Shown: positions 44,226 to 54,088, numbered from the stretch's first letter. The stretch is 64,000 nucleotides of DNA from JACKFE01 sp050248735 (GCA_050248735.1 JBFWRU010000007.1:174047-238046); one strand, 5' to 3'. Notes: generated from the letters alone by a model not told the origin. Numbers and translations are program-made.

Positions 44226-47200
44226 AGCTTCTTCTTTTTGCACTGCGGCGCCCGGTGACGATTATCGTCCTGGTGCTGTCCATGGCCTTATTTTCCTATC
44301 TGGCGGTTAACCGGATGGCCATCGATATCTTCCCGAATTTAGGACTGCCGGCCATTTACGTAGCTCAACCCTATGGAGGCATGGATCCGGCCCAGATGGA
44401 GGCCTATCTGGTCTCATTTTACGAATATCATTTTCTCTACCTCACGGGCATTGAGCATGTCGAATCCAAATCCATTCAGGGTGCCGCCCTGATGAAATTA
44501 TTTTTTCATCCGGACACGGATATGGCTCAGGCCCTCGCACAAACGGTCGCGTATGTGAATCGGTCACGCGCTTTCATGCCACCGGGAACCGTCCCGCCCT
44601 TTATCTCCCGATTTGATGCGGGAAGCGTCCCCGTCGGATACCTGGTTTTTCAAAGCGAGTCACGGAATCTGAAAGAGATTCAAGATCTGGCTTTGTTCAG
44701 AGTGCGTCCCATGTTTTCTGCAATTCCAGGGGTGTCTGCTCCTCCCCCGTTTGGAGGGACGGCCCGAACCATTGTGGTCAAAGTGAGCCCTGAACGGTTA
44801 CGGGCATTTGGTATGTCCCCTGAGGAAGTGGTGCAGGCCGTGCGAACGGGCAATATGCTGATGCCAGCCGGGAACGTAAGGATTGACGATCTGGCCTATT
44901 TGACTCCCGTGAATTCCGTGGTTGGAAATATCGAAGAACTGGAGCGTCTCCCGATCCGTTTGGGGTCAGGGCCGACTGTCTCTCTGCGGGACGTGGGAAC
45001 CGTGGAAGATGGAGAAGACATTGTCACCAGTTATGCCATGGTCAATGGCCGACGAACGGTCTACATTCCGGTGACTAAACGGGCTGATGCGTCCACCATG
45101 GCCGTGGTGGACCGCATTCGCACATCACTTTCAACCTTTCGGGCTGCCGTACCGGACGATATTCAGATCAGTTTTGAGTTCGATCAATCAACGTATGTGA
45201 CCAATGCCGTGAATGCCGTTGTTGTGGAAAGTCTGCTGGGAGCGATCCTGACGGGGCTGGTGGTGTTGCTCTTCCTCCGGAGTTGGCGAAGTGCCGTGAT
45301 TGTGGTGGTGACCATTCCTTTTGCCCTCTTCGCCGCCGTGGTGGCCTTATGGGCTACGGGACAAACCATCAATATTATGACCTTAGGGGGCCTGGCACTA
45401 GCCGTGGGCATTTTGGTGGATGAGTCCACCGTCACGATTGAAAATGTGCATGCTCACTTATCCCGTGGCAAGAGTCTGGCAAGGGCCGTCAAAGACTCCC
45501 GCAGTGAAATCGTCGTGCCTCTGCTGTTGGCCATGTTGAGTATATTCGCGGTATTTCTCCCGTCGTTTTTTATGAGCGGTGTGGCAAAAGCGCTGTTTGT
45601 GCCTTTGGCCTTAGCCGTGGGGTTTGCCATGGCGGCCTCCTACATCCTGGCCACTACGTTGGTGCCGGTTTTAGCAGTGTGGCTTTTGGGGGGCCATCTC
45701 GGATCCGAAGTTGGCGAACATCCGACACTACCTGCCTCGTATCTCCGCGCTCTGGAATGGACCTTGAACCATAAAATGTTTGTCCTCACCGGCTATATAT
45801 TAAGTAGCACGACGATTGTCGTGGTTTTCGGAATCCGGCTAGGGATGGATATTTTTCCTCAGGTGAATACCGGACAATTTCAATTACGCATATTGGCACC
45901 GGATGGGACCCGTGTTGAACGAACGGAAGTGCTGACGAAGGAAATTCTGGAGACCATCAAACAGGAAGTCGGTCCTGAACGTGTGAATATCAGCTTAGGG
46001 TTTGTGGGGGTTCATCCTTCGAGTTATCCGGTGAATACTCTCTATATGTGGAGCAGTGGACCTCATGAAGCGGTGTTATTGGTGTCGCTTAAACCGGGTT
46101 CGGATGTGTCCCTGGAGCAGGTAAAGGAACGATTGAGAGAATTGTTGCCCAAGCGGTTTCCTGGAACCCGGTATACATTTGAAGGAGGTGATATTGTCAC
46201 CCAAGTCATGAGTATGGGATCTCCCACTCCGATTGAAATTGCGATGAGCGGACCGGATTTGGAGGCCAACCGGGAGTATGCGGAAAAGATACGAGAGGAG
46301 CTCTCCCATCTTCCGGCCATCCGGGACCTGCATTTCGGACAACCTTTGGATTATCCCACTCTGGCCGTGCGGGTGGATCGGGTGCGAGCGGGCCAGCTTG
46401 GGGTGACGGCCGGTGAAGTGGCTCGGGCCGTGGTCTCGGCCACCTCCTCAACCCGATTCGTGGAACCAATATACTGGCGTGATCCCAAATCCGGAAGAGC
46501 CTATCAGGTTCAAGTGGAAATTCCTCAATCGGAGTTTCGGTCCGTTCAGGATATGTTGAATCTTCCTGTGATGTTGGACGGGGGCCGGGGGCCGTTGCTT
46601 CGTGACGTCGCGGAAGTCGTTCCCGGAACCTCTATCGGTGAGTATGCCCGGTATAATATGCAACGGATGGTCACGATTGTGGCCAATGTGACAGGAGAAG
46701 ACCTCGGCCGAGCCGCGGAACACATTGACGCCGCGTTGGCCCGTGTCGGTCCTCCTCCAAAAGGAGTGCGGGTGGACGTTCGAGGGCAAATCGCCCCGAT
46801 GAAGGAAATGTTCGCCAATCTCCAGCTCGGATTGCTTCTGGCTTTGCTGACTATTTTTCTGCTCTTGGCCGCCAATTTTCAATCCTGGCGGAGTGCTCTC
46901 GTGGTCCTGTTGACCATGCCTGCCGTGTTGATGGGGGTTGTGCTGGTGCTGACTCTTGTCGAGACCACAATGAATATTCAATCGTTTTTGGGAACAATAA
47001 TGGCGACCGGGGTGGCCGTGGCCAACGCGATCCTTTTAGTGTCGTTTGCCGAACATTTCCGGCAACAGAGCCATTCAGCGGAGGACGCTGCTCGTGAAGG
47101 GGCACGCAGCCGTGCCCGCCCGATTCTCATGACGGGATTGGCTATGATGGTCGGCATGTTGCCAATGGCATTGGGCATTATGGAAGGCGGGGAACAGGTT

Positions 47201-47380
47201 GCCCCGCTGGGACAGGCGGTGATCGGCGGGTTGTTGGCCGCGACTGTCTTCAGTTTGCTGATTTTGCCTGCCGTGTATGCGATTCTGGAAAAAGGGGGGG
47301 GCACCCAGTCTCCTTCTTTAGATCCCGATGACCCGATGAGTTCTCATTTTGAACCCTTGCATGTTCCGGTTCACGGTTAG
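44222..47380 (+). CDS. RND-family efflux permease
   Basis: The 1052-residue protein has the classic RND layout: a first helix, a large periplasmic loop, six helices, a second loop and six helices. The TM4 region reads VGILVDESTVTIENV, with Asp followed by Glu. That differs from the D-D pair of AcrB-type pumps and from the canonical heavy-metal CusA type. The FFM and LATTLVPVL stretches and a C-terminal ARSRARPILMTGLAMMVGM are typical of the family. It uses the proton gradient to drive export. The substrate is not evident. Start codon overlaps the tolC-like stop (ATGA), so expression is coupled. Confidence 0.9.
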   Translation: MKLLLFALRRPVTIIVLVLSMALFSYLAVNRMAIDIFPNLGLPAIYVAQPYGGMDPAQMEAYLVSFYEYHFLYLTGIEHVESKSIQGAALMKLFFHPDTDMAQALAQTVAYVNRSRAFMPPGTVPPFISRFDAGSVPVGYLVFQSESRNLKEIQDLALFRVRPMFSAIPGVSAPPPFGGTARTIVVKVSPERLRAFGMSPEEVVQAVRTGNMLMPAGNVRIDDLAYLTPVNSVVGNIEELERLPIRLGSGPTVSLRDVGTVEDGEDIVTSYAMVNGRRTVYIPVTKRADASTMAVVDRIRTSLSTFRAAVPDDIQISFEFDQSTYVTNAVNAVVVESLLGAILTGLVVLLFLRSWRSAVIVVVTIPFALFAAVVALWATGQTINIMTLGGLALAVGILVDESTVTIENVHAHLSRGKSLARAVKDSRSEIVVPLLLAMLSIFAVFLPSFFMSGVAKALFVPLALAVGFAMAASYILATTLVPVLAVWLLGGHLGSEVGEHPTLPASYLRALEWTLNHKMFVLTGYILSSTTIVVVFGIRLGMDIFPQVNTGQFQLRILAPDGTRVERTEVLTKEILETIKQEVGPERVNISLGFVGVHPSSYPVNTLYMWSSGPHEAVLLVSLKPGSDVSLEQVKERLRELLPKRFPGTRYTFEGGDIVTQVMSMGSPTPIEIAMSGPDLEANREYAEKIREELSHLPAIRDLHFGQPLDYPTLAVRVDRVRAGQLGVTAGEVARAVVSATSSTRFVEPIYWRDPKSGRAYQVQVEIPQSEFRSVQDMLNLPVMLDGGRGPLLRDVAEVVPGTSIGEYARYNMQRMVTIVANVTGEDLGRAAEHIDAALARVGPPPKGVRVDVRGQIAPMKEMFANLQLGLLLALLTIFLLLAANFQSWRSALVVLLTMPAVLMGVVLVLTLVETTMNIQSFLGTIMATGVAVANAILLVSFAEHFRQQSHSAEDAAREGARSRARPILMTGLAMMVGMLPMALGIMEGGEQVAPLGQAVIGGLLAATVFSLLILPAVYAILEKGGGTQSPSLDPDDPMSSHFEPLHVPVHG

Positions 47381-47392
47381 GCTGGAGTTACT

Positions 47393-48535
47393 ATGTCACG
47401 AAAGATAATCGGAATTGGGCTGGCGCTGTTGGGTCTCATCGGAGCGGGTGTCATGGTACTAAGCAACGAAGGGCGTGCTCCTCAAATTCCCACCGTGCCT
47501 TCATCATCACCTTTGTCTTCAGGGGTATCTGTGAAAGGTATTCAACCCGTCCCGGTCGACGTCGTACCGGTTTCCAGTTACCTTCTGGAAGAGACGATTC
47601 CGTTACCGGGGGAACTGCTTCCTTTTCTGAGTGTGGATCTTTCACCAAAGATCACGGGAATCGTTGAATCTGTCAGCGTAGACCGTGGGGCAAGGGTGAG
47701 GAAGGGAGATGCCCTCATTCAATTGAGCGCTCCAGAGCTGCACGCGCAGAGAAGAGAAGCCGAAGCCCAGCTCCGTGCTGCACAAATAACCTATACCCGT
47801 CTGCAGTCTGCGGCCTCCACGCCCGGCATTGTGGCCGGAAACGAACTGGAATTGGCTCAACATCATCAGGAGGCTCTTGAAGCCCGGCTTCAATCGCTAG
47901 AAACCATGGAACAGTACTTGCGGGTGTTGGCGCCGTTTGATGGTGTGATTACTCAACGTAATGTTCATCCGGGAGCGGTTGTGGGCCCCGACGTGGTATC
48001 CGGTCGGGTGTTACCACTATTACGGTTGGAGCAGGTAGCGCGGTTACGGTTGATTGTTCCAGTGCCGGAGGCCTATGCCGGATTGATTGTCAAAGGGGCG
48101 ACTGTGCGGTTTAGCGTTCCGGCCTATCTGGAGGAGACGTTTCAGGGAATCGTGTCTCGTATTTCTCAATCGGTAGATCCGAAAACCCGATCCATGCCTG
48201 TTGAAATGGATGTGGATAATCCGACGATGCGGTTGGCCGCCGGAATGTTCCCCGAAGTTCGCTGGCCGATTCGCCGATCCACGGCGACCTTGTTTGTTCC
48301 GGCTACGGCGGTTGTCGCAACAACGGAAAGCGTTTTTGTGCTCCAGGTCAAGGAAAACCTGGTGGAATGGATCCCTGTCCGAAAGGGATCGAAGAGTGGC
48401 TTAATGGTTGAAGTATTTGGCGCTTTGCAGGAGGGCGATCTCGTTGTCTTACGGGGTACTGACGAAATTCGTCCAGGCATCCCGGTGATTCCGGTGGAGA
48501 AAGCATTACCTCAAAAAGCTCACGCGGCTTTCTGA
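47393..48535 (+). CDS. RND periplasmic adaptor subunit
   Basis: The 380-residue protein begins 12 bases after the RND gene, with a GGAG ribosome binding site. An N-terminal membrane anchor is followed by a barrel-sandwich segment (TGIVESVSVDRGARVRKGDAL), a short coiled-coil hairpin (QRREAEAQLRAAQITYTRLQ), and the lipoyl return with LAPFDGVITQRNVHPGAVVG. Beta-barrel and membrane-proximal domains end the protein. It joins the pump to the TolC-like channel. The order channel, pump, adaptor differs from the usual adaptor-first order. Confidence 0.92.
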   Translation: MSRKIIGIGLALLGLIGAGVMVLSNEGRAPQIPTVPSSSPLSSGVSVKGIQPVPVDVVPVSSYLLEETIPLPGELLPFLSVDLSPKITGIVESVSVDRGARVRKGDALIQLSAPELHAQRREAEAQLRAAQITYTRLQSAASTPGIVAGNELELAQHHQEALEARLQSLETMEQYLRVLAPFDGVITQRNVHPGAVVGPDVVSGRVLPLLRLEQVARLRLIVPVPEAYAGLIVKGATVRFSVPAYLEETFQGIVSRISQSVDPKTRSMPVEMDVDNPTMRLAAGMFPEVRWPIRRSTATLFVPATAVVATTESVFVLQVKENLVEWIPVRKGSKSGLMVEVFGALQEGDLVVLRGTDEIRPGIPVIPVEKALPQKAHAAF

Positions 48536-48724
48536 TCCCGTTTGAAAAAATCTGACATCATAAGACGTCATTTCTTCCCAGCTACACAAAAACCCTCTGG
48601 TCTTCTTGCTTTTCGTCCTGCCGGGTTGAACCCGGAATTCAGGATTCAGTTCGTCATGTGAGTTTCTGAATAGCCAAAGAGGTTGCGCCTCATCTTTTTA
48701 TCTGGAGAATTTGATCTTTTAGCG

Positions 48725-48769
48725 TAATGTAATTTATATTTGACATATAAGATTTTTAAAATTACATTA
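48725..48769 (+). promoter_or_regulatory. Promoter inside an inverted repeat, upstream of the porin and modABC
   Basis: TAATGTAATTT (48725-48735) and AAATTACATTA (48759-48769) are perfect 11-base inverted arms. TTGACA at 48740-48745 and TACATT at 48763-48768, with 17 bases between, make a good sigma-70-like promoter that overlaps the right arm. A repressor binding the dyad would block it. The arms distantly resemble ModE half-sites, but the spacing is too long for a typical ModE box. The rest of the 48536-48843 gap holds only a small GC hairpin near 48630. Confidence 0.55.
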
Positions 48770-48843
48770 TGCCAAAATTGGTGGGCCAAGATCTGTTTCA
48801 TTGTTTTTGAATATTCTGAGGGCAGGGAGAAGGTTGTGGCGTA

Positions 48844-50367
48844 ATGGAAAACGAACGAGGGGGTGAGCAGGTCGGAGTTATGGCAGGATTCGCCATGGCG
48901 TTCCTGCTCTCTTGCGGAGTGGGTCTGGCTGCCGAGCCCCCGTCTGTATCGCCCTCCCCCGGCCCTGCAGAGAATGGTTCCGATTATCCTGAATTGGTGG
49001 ATGGAATTGGGGTGCGGGCGGAAGTCCAGACCGGGAAAAAGTGGATCGAACCCGCCGACGCGGTCCTCAATCAACGAAAGGAAGTTGAGTGGCCCCGATA
49101 CTTGAATGCCGTCTTGCACTTGCCTGATTGGGTCGACTTGGCCATTGAAAATCGCACGCGCTTCGAAAGTGTCGATCATCCCTGGCGATCCACTGCAAAT
49201 ATTGGAGGAGGGCGAACGGATTCTCAGGTGGTCCTCCGATCCAGGGTGCGTTTCGGATTAGGAGGAAATGGTCCCATCCGATTTTTCTTTGAAGGGCAGG
49301 ATTCGCGTGGGTACGCGGATGAGGTCGGAGGTTTTGTCAATAACACCACGGTTAATGAATGGGACATTTTACAGTTATTCGGATCATTGACCGCTGATAA
49401 CGTGTTAGGAAGCGGACTGCGAACGGACCTGCATTTCGGCCGGATGACTATGGACTTCGGTGGTCGTCGGTACGTGGCTCGAAACGACTTTCGAAATACC
49501 ACGAATGCCTTCGACGGCTTTCATTGGCAGATTGCCAAAGCCAAGCTTTGGCGCTTTCGCACGTTTCTCGTCGAGCCCGTCATTCGGGATGACGTGCAGC
49601 TCGACGAGCAGAACAAGAAGTTCTTGTTTTGGGGTGCATACCTGGAAAATCACCAGATTCCCTGGGCGAAGGTCAATGCCTTTTATTATGGGTTAAACGA
49701 CCAAACACAGCAAAATAAGAATCTTCACCGAACGTATGGTACCTATGGCCTTCGGCTATTCAAGTCTCCCGCGAAGAGCGAATTCGATTATGAATTGGAG
49801 GGAGCCGTTCAAGTAGGACACTTAGGCCAAGTCGATCATTTTGCCTATAACCCCAACGCCCAAGTGGGGTATACGTTCGATGTGCCCTGGACTCTCCGTT
49901 TGTTGGTGCAATACACCTACGCGAGCGGAACCCGGACTCCGGGAGGCAGCCAGAACGAAACCTTTGATCCGTTGTTTGGTGCCCGTCGATTTGATTTGAT
50001 GCCCACTGGAACGTTTGGACCATTTCTCAGGTCAAACATCAGCTCCCCAGGTTGGCGGCTGATCGTCACGCCCGTGAACGGGTGGAGAATCCAGCTGAAA
50101 CAGCGATTCTGGTATTTGGCTCAAGGCCGCGCAGTGAATGGGGGGATTCTTTTACAAGATCCCACAGGAGGATCTGGAAATTATTTAGGGCATGATCTGG
50201 AATTTCGTGTGCAATGGACGGTCAGCCAAAATCTGGATTTCGATGCCGGGTATGATCATTGGTTCAAGGGGGCCTATTTCGACCGGCTTCCCGCTTCGGC
50301 AAATTTACCTCAAGGCGGGGACAAAGATACGGATTATTTTTACCTCTCCATGCGCATCAGACTGTAA
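48844..50367 (+). CDS. Alginate-export-type outer-membrane porin
   Basis: The ~507-residue protein has a hydrophobic N-terminal stretch (MAFLLSCGVGLAAEP) consistent with a signal peptide. A start at 48880, before MAGFAMAF, would give a tighter signal; the first start leaves an acidic lead. The body is a long beta-barrel with many alternating aromatic strands (for example LAIENRTRFESVDH, TLRLLVQYTYASGTR) and resembles the AlgE-like alginate export family. Such barrels in non-alginate bacteria are probably general anion channels. It lies 79 bases before modA, so it may be the molybdate entry pore, though this is inference. Confidence 0.77.
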   Translation: MENERGGEQVGVMAGFAMAFLLSCGVGLAAEPPSVSPSPGPAENGSDYPELVDGIGVRAEVQTGKKWIEPADAVLNQRKEVEWPRYLNAVLHLPDWVDLAIENRTRFESVDHPWRSTANIGGGRTDSQVVLRSRVRFGLGGNGPIRFFFEGQDSRGYADEVGGFVNNTTVNEWDILQLFGSLTADNVLGSGLRTDLHFGRMTMDFGGRRYVARNDFRNTTNAFDGFHWQIAKAKLWRFRTFLVEPVIRDDVQLDEQNKKFLFWGAYLENHQIPWAKVNAFYYGLNDQTQQNKNLHRTYGTYGLRLFKSPAKSEFDYELEGAVQVGHLGQVDHFAYNPNAQVGYTFDVPWTLRLLVQYTYASGTRTPGGSQNETFDPLFGARRFDLMPTGTFGPFLRSNISSPGWRLIVTPVNGWRIQLKQRFWYLAQGRAVNGGILLQDPTGGSGNYLGHDLEFRVQWTVSQNLDFDAGYDHWFKGAYFDRLPASANLPQGGDKDTDYFYLSMRIRL

Positions 50368-50446
50368 AAATGACTTGAGTCCTTCATGGCGGGCGGTACG
50401 TTCTCTATGCTAGACGACTGGTGACATTTATTGTTTTGCGAGGTGC

Positions 50447-51211
50447 ATGATGTTTCTCCGAGTCCATGCTTTTGTCTTCATGTTCTTTCTTTCTATAAGT
50501 GTAACGACCGTCGCAGCGGAAGAGGTGTGGGTGGCTGTGGCTTCGAATTTTTTGTCCACGTTGAATGAAATTATCACACATTTTGAGAAGGATACGGATC
50601 ATACCGTTGTCGTCAGTGCAGGATCGAGTGGAAAACTGTATGCACAAATTAAAAATGGCGCACCGTTTGAGCTCTTTTTTTCGGCCGATGTCACTCGCCC
50701 CAAACTGTTAGAAGAAGAAGGGCTGGCGGTTAAAGGGACCCGGTTTATCTACTCGATTGGTCGGCTGACGTTGTGGAGCCCTGATCCGGACATGTTACAA
50801 GAGGATGGAAAAGCCGTGTTGGAAAACCGAAAGTTCGTGCATCTGGCCATTGCCAATCCGAAGACCGCGCCCTATGGTATGGCTACCGAACAAACACTCA
50901 AAAAGCTGGGCCTCTGGGAATCGCTGAAAGACCGGATGGTTCAAGGGGAAAACATCGGGCAAACTTTTCAATTCGTATTTTCCAGGAACGCCCAACTGGG
51001 CTTTGTTTCTCTTTCTCAAGTTTTGGATTTCAAAATCAATGGCAGCGGCAGCCGGTGGGATGTTCCCGCCACCTTTCACGATCCCCTCGAACAGGAAGTC
51101 GTTCTGTTAAAGACAGGCCAGAACCATGCTGCTGCCAAAGCATTCCTGGAGTATGTCAAAGGAGATACGAGCCGGGCCGTTATTGAACAATTTGGCTATG
51201 GCCTGCCATAA
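50447..51211 (+). CDS. modA: Molybdate-binding periplasmic protein ModA
   Basis: The 254-residue protein has a signal peptide ending near TTVAAEEVW and the ModA ligand pattern: VAVASNFLSTLNEI, SAGSSGKLYAQIKNGAPFEL, FSADVTRP and a C-terminal FLEYVKGDTSRAVIEQFGYG. It binds molybdate (or tungstate) in the periplasm. Next genes encode ModB and ModC, forming a complete importer. Molybdenum supply suits an organism that depends on a molybdoenzyme. Confidence 0.95.
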   Translation: MMFLRVHAFVFMFFLSISVTTVAAEEVWVAVASNFLSTLNEIITHFEKDTDHTVVVSAGSSGKLYAQIKNGAPFELFFSADVTRPKLLEEEGLAVKGTRFIYSIGRLTLWSPDPDMLQEDGKAVLENRKFVHLAIANPKTAPYGMATEQTLKKLGLWESLKDRMVQGENIGQTFQFVFSRNAQLGFVSLSQVLDFKINGSGSRWDVPATFHDPLEQEVVLLKTGQNHAAAKAFLEYVKGDTSRAVIEQFGYGLP

Positions 51212-51285
51212 ATGGTTGCTAAGCATCCTCTGGGCGATGGTTTTGGCCAACGGGAATAACGCGGGGACCCAATCTCAAGGAATCC

Positions 51286-51969
51286 ATGACGATGTCTGGC
51301 GTTGATTTAGGACCCCTCTGGCTGACCCTGCGTTTGGCGGGAGTGACGGTGGTTGTGCTTCTGATTATCGGAACTCCGCTTGCCTGGTGGCTGGCGCATA
51401 CACGATCTCGTGTCCGGACGGTGGTGGAGGCGGTGGTGGCCATGCCGCTGGTACTTCCGCCCACGGTGCTAGGATTTTATTTGCTGATCCTATTAGGTCC
51501 CCATGGATGGATCGGGAGCGCCTCGCAAGCTGTGACCGGATCGACGCTGTCCTTCACCTTCACCGGGCTGGTCATTGCCTCTGCATTATATTCACTCCCG
51601 TTTGTCGTGCAGCCTCTGCATGGGGCTTTTGAATCCATCGGGAGAAAGCCGCTGGAAGCGGCCTGGTCGCTCAGGGCCTCAAAGCTCGACGCATTTCTTA
51701 CCATTGCCTCCCCCATGGCCTCCCGCGGATATCTGACAGCCATTGTGCTTGGCTTCGCACATACCCTTGGCGAATTTGGCGTAGTCCTAATGGTAGGCGG
51801 GAATATTCCCGGAAGAACGAAAGTGCTCTCCATTGCGATTTACGATCATGTGGAAGTATTGGAGTATACTCAGGCCCATGTACTGTCGGCCGGCCTTCTC
51901 CTCTTTTCGTTCCTGGTCCTTCTCATGGTCTATACGGTCAACCGGCGCTTGCCTATTCACGTCTCATGA
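51286..51969 (+). CDS. modB: Molybdate ABC transporter permease ModB
   Basis: The 227-residue membrane protein has five or six predicted helices and the coupling segment EAAWSLRASKLDAFLTIASPMA. GFAHTLGEFGVVLMVGGNIPGRTKVLSIAIYDHVE is the typical ModB tail. An AAGGA motif precedes the ATG. Its stop overlaps the modC start by four bases, implying translational coupling. Confidence 0.95.
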   Translation: MTMSGVDLGPLWLTLRLAGVTVVVLLIIGTPLAWWLAHTRSRVRTVVEAVVAMPLVLPPTVLGFYLLILLGPHGWIGSASQAVTGSTLSFTFTGLVIASALYSLPFVVQPLHGAFESIGRKPLEAAWSLRASKLDAFLTIASPMASRGYLTAIVLGFAHTLGEFGVVLMVGGNIPGRTKVLSIAIYDHVEVLEYTQAHVLSAGLLLFSFLVLLMVYTVNRRLPIHVS

Positions 51970-53063
51970 GTGAATTAACCGCCCGCTTTGATGTGACGTT
52001 TCCCACGTTCCGTTTGCAGGTGAATACGAGTGTACCCGCCGAAGGTATCACGGTCGTGTTCGGTCCTTCCGGATGCGGAAAAACCACGTTCCTGCGTTGT
52101 CTGGCCGGATTGATACGATCTCCGACCGGCATTCTTACCGTGGGAGAGCAGATTTGGCAGGATGAAGCCAAAGGTCTCTTTCGTCCTCTCTCGCAACGTC
52201 CCATCGGTTATGTGTTTCAAGAGCCTCGTTTGTTTCCTCACTTGAGTGTCCGATCCAACTTACTCTACGGATGGAACCGGACACCGCCATCGGAACGTCG
52301 AATTACGCTTGACCAGGTTGTCGGCATTCTTGGTTTAGACCTGTTGCTGGGACGTCGGCCAACTCATCTGTCTGGGGGAGAACAGCAGCGCGTGGCCATT
52401 GGCCGCGCGTTGTTAACCAGTCCGCGTCTGTTCCTGATGGACGAGCCGCTCAGTTCTCTCGATGCACAACGAAAGCGGGAGATCATCCATTTTATCCAGC
52501 GGCTGGATAGGGAATTTCACATTCCTATTATCTACGTCAGCCATGCCCTGCATGAAGTGGTACAACTGGCCAAGACTCTGCTCATTCTGAAAGAGGGCCG
52601 GCTGGCTGCTGTTGGCTCGCTCGGAGAAGTCTTCTCTCAAGTAGGAAGTCGAGGGATCATTCCGGATAGTCATATCGGGGCGGTGATCGATACTCATGTG
52701 GTCGGCCATGATGAGGAATTCGGGCTGACAACCTTGGCTTATCCTGGCGGACATTTGTCTGTGCCTCGCCAACCGTGTGCCATCGGGGAATCCTTACGCG
52801 TGCAAATACTGGCCAGGGATGTCAGTCTCGTCGCCAGCCCTCCAGCTTTTCAAACCAGCGTGTTGAATGTGTTGGAAGCCACCGTCCTGGAAATTGGGCA
52901 TATGGATGCCGGACATCCCTTTGTGGATATCAAATTAGATATTGGTTGTGCCTTGCTGGCCACTATTACCCGAAAATCGTTAGCCGCCCTTAACCTCCAT
53001 CCCGGTCAAAAAGTTCACGCCCAAATTAAAGCGGTGGCGCTCACGTACGATTCCCTGGAATAA
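51966..53063 (+). CDS. modC: Molybdate ABC transporter ATP-binding protein ModC
   Basis: The 365-residue protein has Walker A GPSGCGKTT, signature LSGGEQQRVAIGRAL, Walker B LFLMDEPLSSLD and switch His in VSHALHEV. The C-terminal ~70 residues (VLEATVLEIGHMDAG, then LLATITRKSLAALNL) form a TOBE/MOP domain that binds molybdate and inhibits the pump when the oxyanion is in excess. It completes modABC. Confidence 0.95.
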   Translation: MSELTARFDVTFPTFRLQVNTSVPAEGITVVFGPSGCGKTTFLRCLAGLIRSPTGILTVGEQIWQDEAKGLFRPLSQRPIGYVFQEPRLFPHLSVRSNLLYGWNRTPPSERRITLDQVVGILGLDLLLGRRPTHLSGGEQQRVAIGRALLTSPRLFLMDEPLSSLDAQRKREIIHFIQRLDREFHIPIIYVSHALHEVVQLAKTLLILKEGRLAAVGSLGEVFSQVGSRGIIPDSHIGAVIDTHVVGHDEEFGLTTLAYPGGHLSVPRQPCAIGESLRVQILARDVSLVASPPAFQTSVLNVLEATVLEIGHMDAGHPFVDIKLDIGCALLATITRKSLAALNLHPGQKVHAQIKAVALTYDSLE

Positions 53064-53178
53064 GCGGGCCATTCTGAAGATGGCCAGAGAAAGAGTCCGC
53101 CCAGGACCGCAATGTCTTATTCTGTATGAAAAGACTGGTGAGATCTTCCGCTGATAACCAGGAATATCATGAGGATCC

Positions 53179-53700
53179 CTAGGGTGTGAGAGGAGGACCG
53201 TCTGGAGAATGCTCGACTCGCGTTGGGGACCATTGAACCGCCACTACCCGAACTAATGCCAATACCACCAGAATCCCCCCGAGAGTCATCCACTGATCGA
53301 GATGGGTTTCCGAAAACCATTTCGAAATAATCTCGGTGAGCATGACTACCAGAATCGTGTCTACGATAAAGGTGACTTTCACGCGACCCTCGGAAAAATA
53401 GGTCACGGTGGTTTTAAATACTTCCACAATGGCCAGAATGATCAAGGTATCTACGATGAGTTGACGAAAAACCTGTTCGAGGGGTTCCGTGAACAGTGTT
53501 TCCAGGCTTAAGAAAATTCTCAGGACCCCTCCGGCAAGCCCTGCGAGAATGGTAATAATTAGTAAACTGAGGACTGCTCTGATGCCTTTCATCCAGAAAG
53601 GCGTCAGGTCGGCTTCCAACGCATTGGCCATCCAGGAGGAGGACTGTTGGATGGTGTCATGAAATAAAGCAGGATAGGAACGCGGCATGATCGATTTCAT
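53179..53700 (-). CDS. PsiE-family membrane protein
   Basis: The ~173-residue protein has four predicted membrane helices and the PsiE-like pattern (VDTLIILAIVEVFKTTVTYF, TFIVDTILVVMLTEIISKWF). I start it at the Met after the upstream CBS gene stop, at 53700. Family members are named for phosphate-starvation induction in E. coli, but their function is unknown. It directly follows a CBS-domain gene on the same strand. Confidence 0.8.
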   Translation of the reverse strand: MKSIMPRSYPALFHDTIQQSSSWMANALEADLTPFWMKGIRAVLSLLIITILAGLAGGVLRIFLSLETLFTEPLEQVFRQLIVDTLIILAIVEVFKTTVTYFSEGRVKVTFIVDTILVVMLTEIISKWFSETHLDQWMTLGGILVVLALVRVVAVQWSPTRVEHSPDGPPLTP

Positions 53701-53704
53701 AAGT

Positions 53705-54088
53705 TTATAATTCGTCCTTTGCAACCGGAGCCAATAAATCACGAACGGACAGCATCCCGATGACATGAAATTCATTGCCGACAACCAGGTGTCTCGTGTG
53801 AGCGGCTTTCATGATCCCGGCGGCCTCAAAGATCGACTCGGATTCATCGATGGAGACAATGGGACTGCTCATAATATGGTCAACTTGGATAAACTCCGGT
53901 TGAAGATGAAAGGCCACGACCTTTCTCACGATATCGCTTTCGGTGACGATGCCGACTAATTCCTCTCCACGCTTGACGAGGAGGCTTCCAATTCCGCGAA
54001 CGCGCATCAGGTTGGCCGCGACGGATACCGCCTGGATGGCATCAATGCAGGCCAGGTTCCTTGTCATTAATTGTTCTACCCGTACCAT
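53705..54088 (-). CDS. Two-CBS-domain protein
   Basis: The 127-residue protein contains two CBS motifs. The first runs around VEQLMTRNLACIDAIQAVSVAANLM to VGIVTESDIVRKV; the second runs VDHIMSSPIVSIDESESIFEAA to GMLSVRDLL. It should bind an adenine nucleotide and act as an energy or ligand sensor. An AAAGGAG site precedes the ATG. It resembles the CBS protein at 62.4 kb (both have VGIVTE-x-DIVR and MSSPI), so the two are paralogues. Confidence 0.9.
   Translation of the reverse strand: MVRVEQLMTRNLACIDAIQAVSVAANLMRVRGIGSLLVKRGEELVGIVTESDIVRKVVAFHLQPEFIQVDHIMSSPIVSIDESESIFEAAGIMKAAHTRHLVVGNEFHVIGMLSVRDLLAPVAKDEL

Noticed and set aside
48723..48771. ModE box upstream of the porin-modABC unit
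   Set aside because: Half-sites look similar (CGTAATGTA and TACATTATG), but the gap of about 31 bases is far longer than in known ModE sites.
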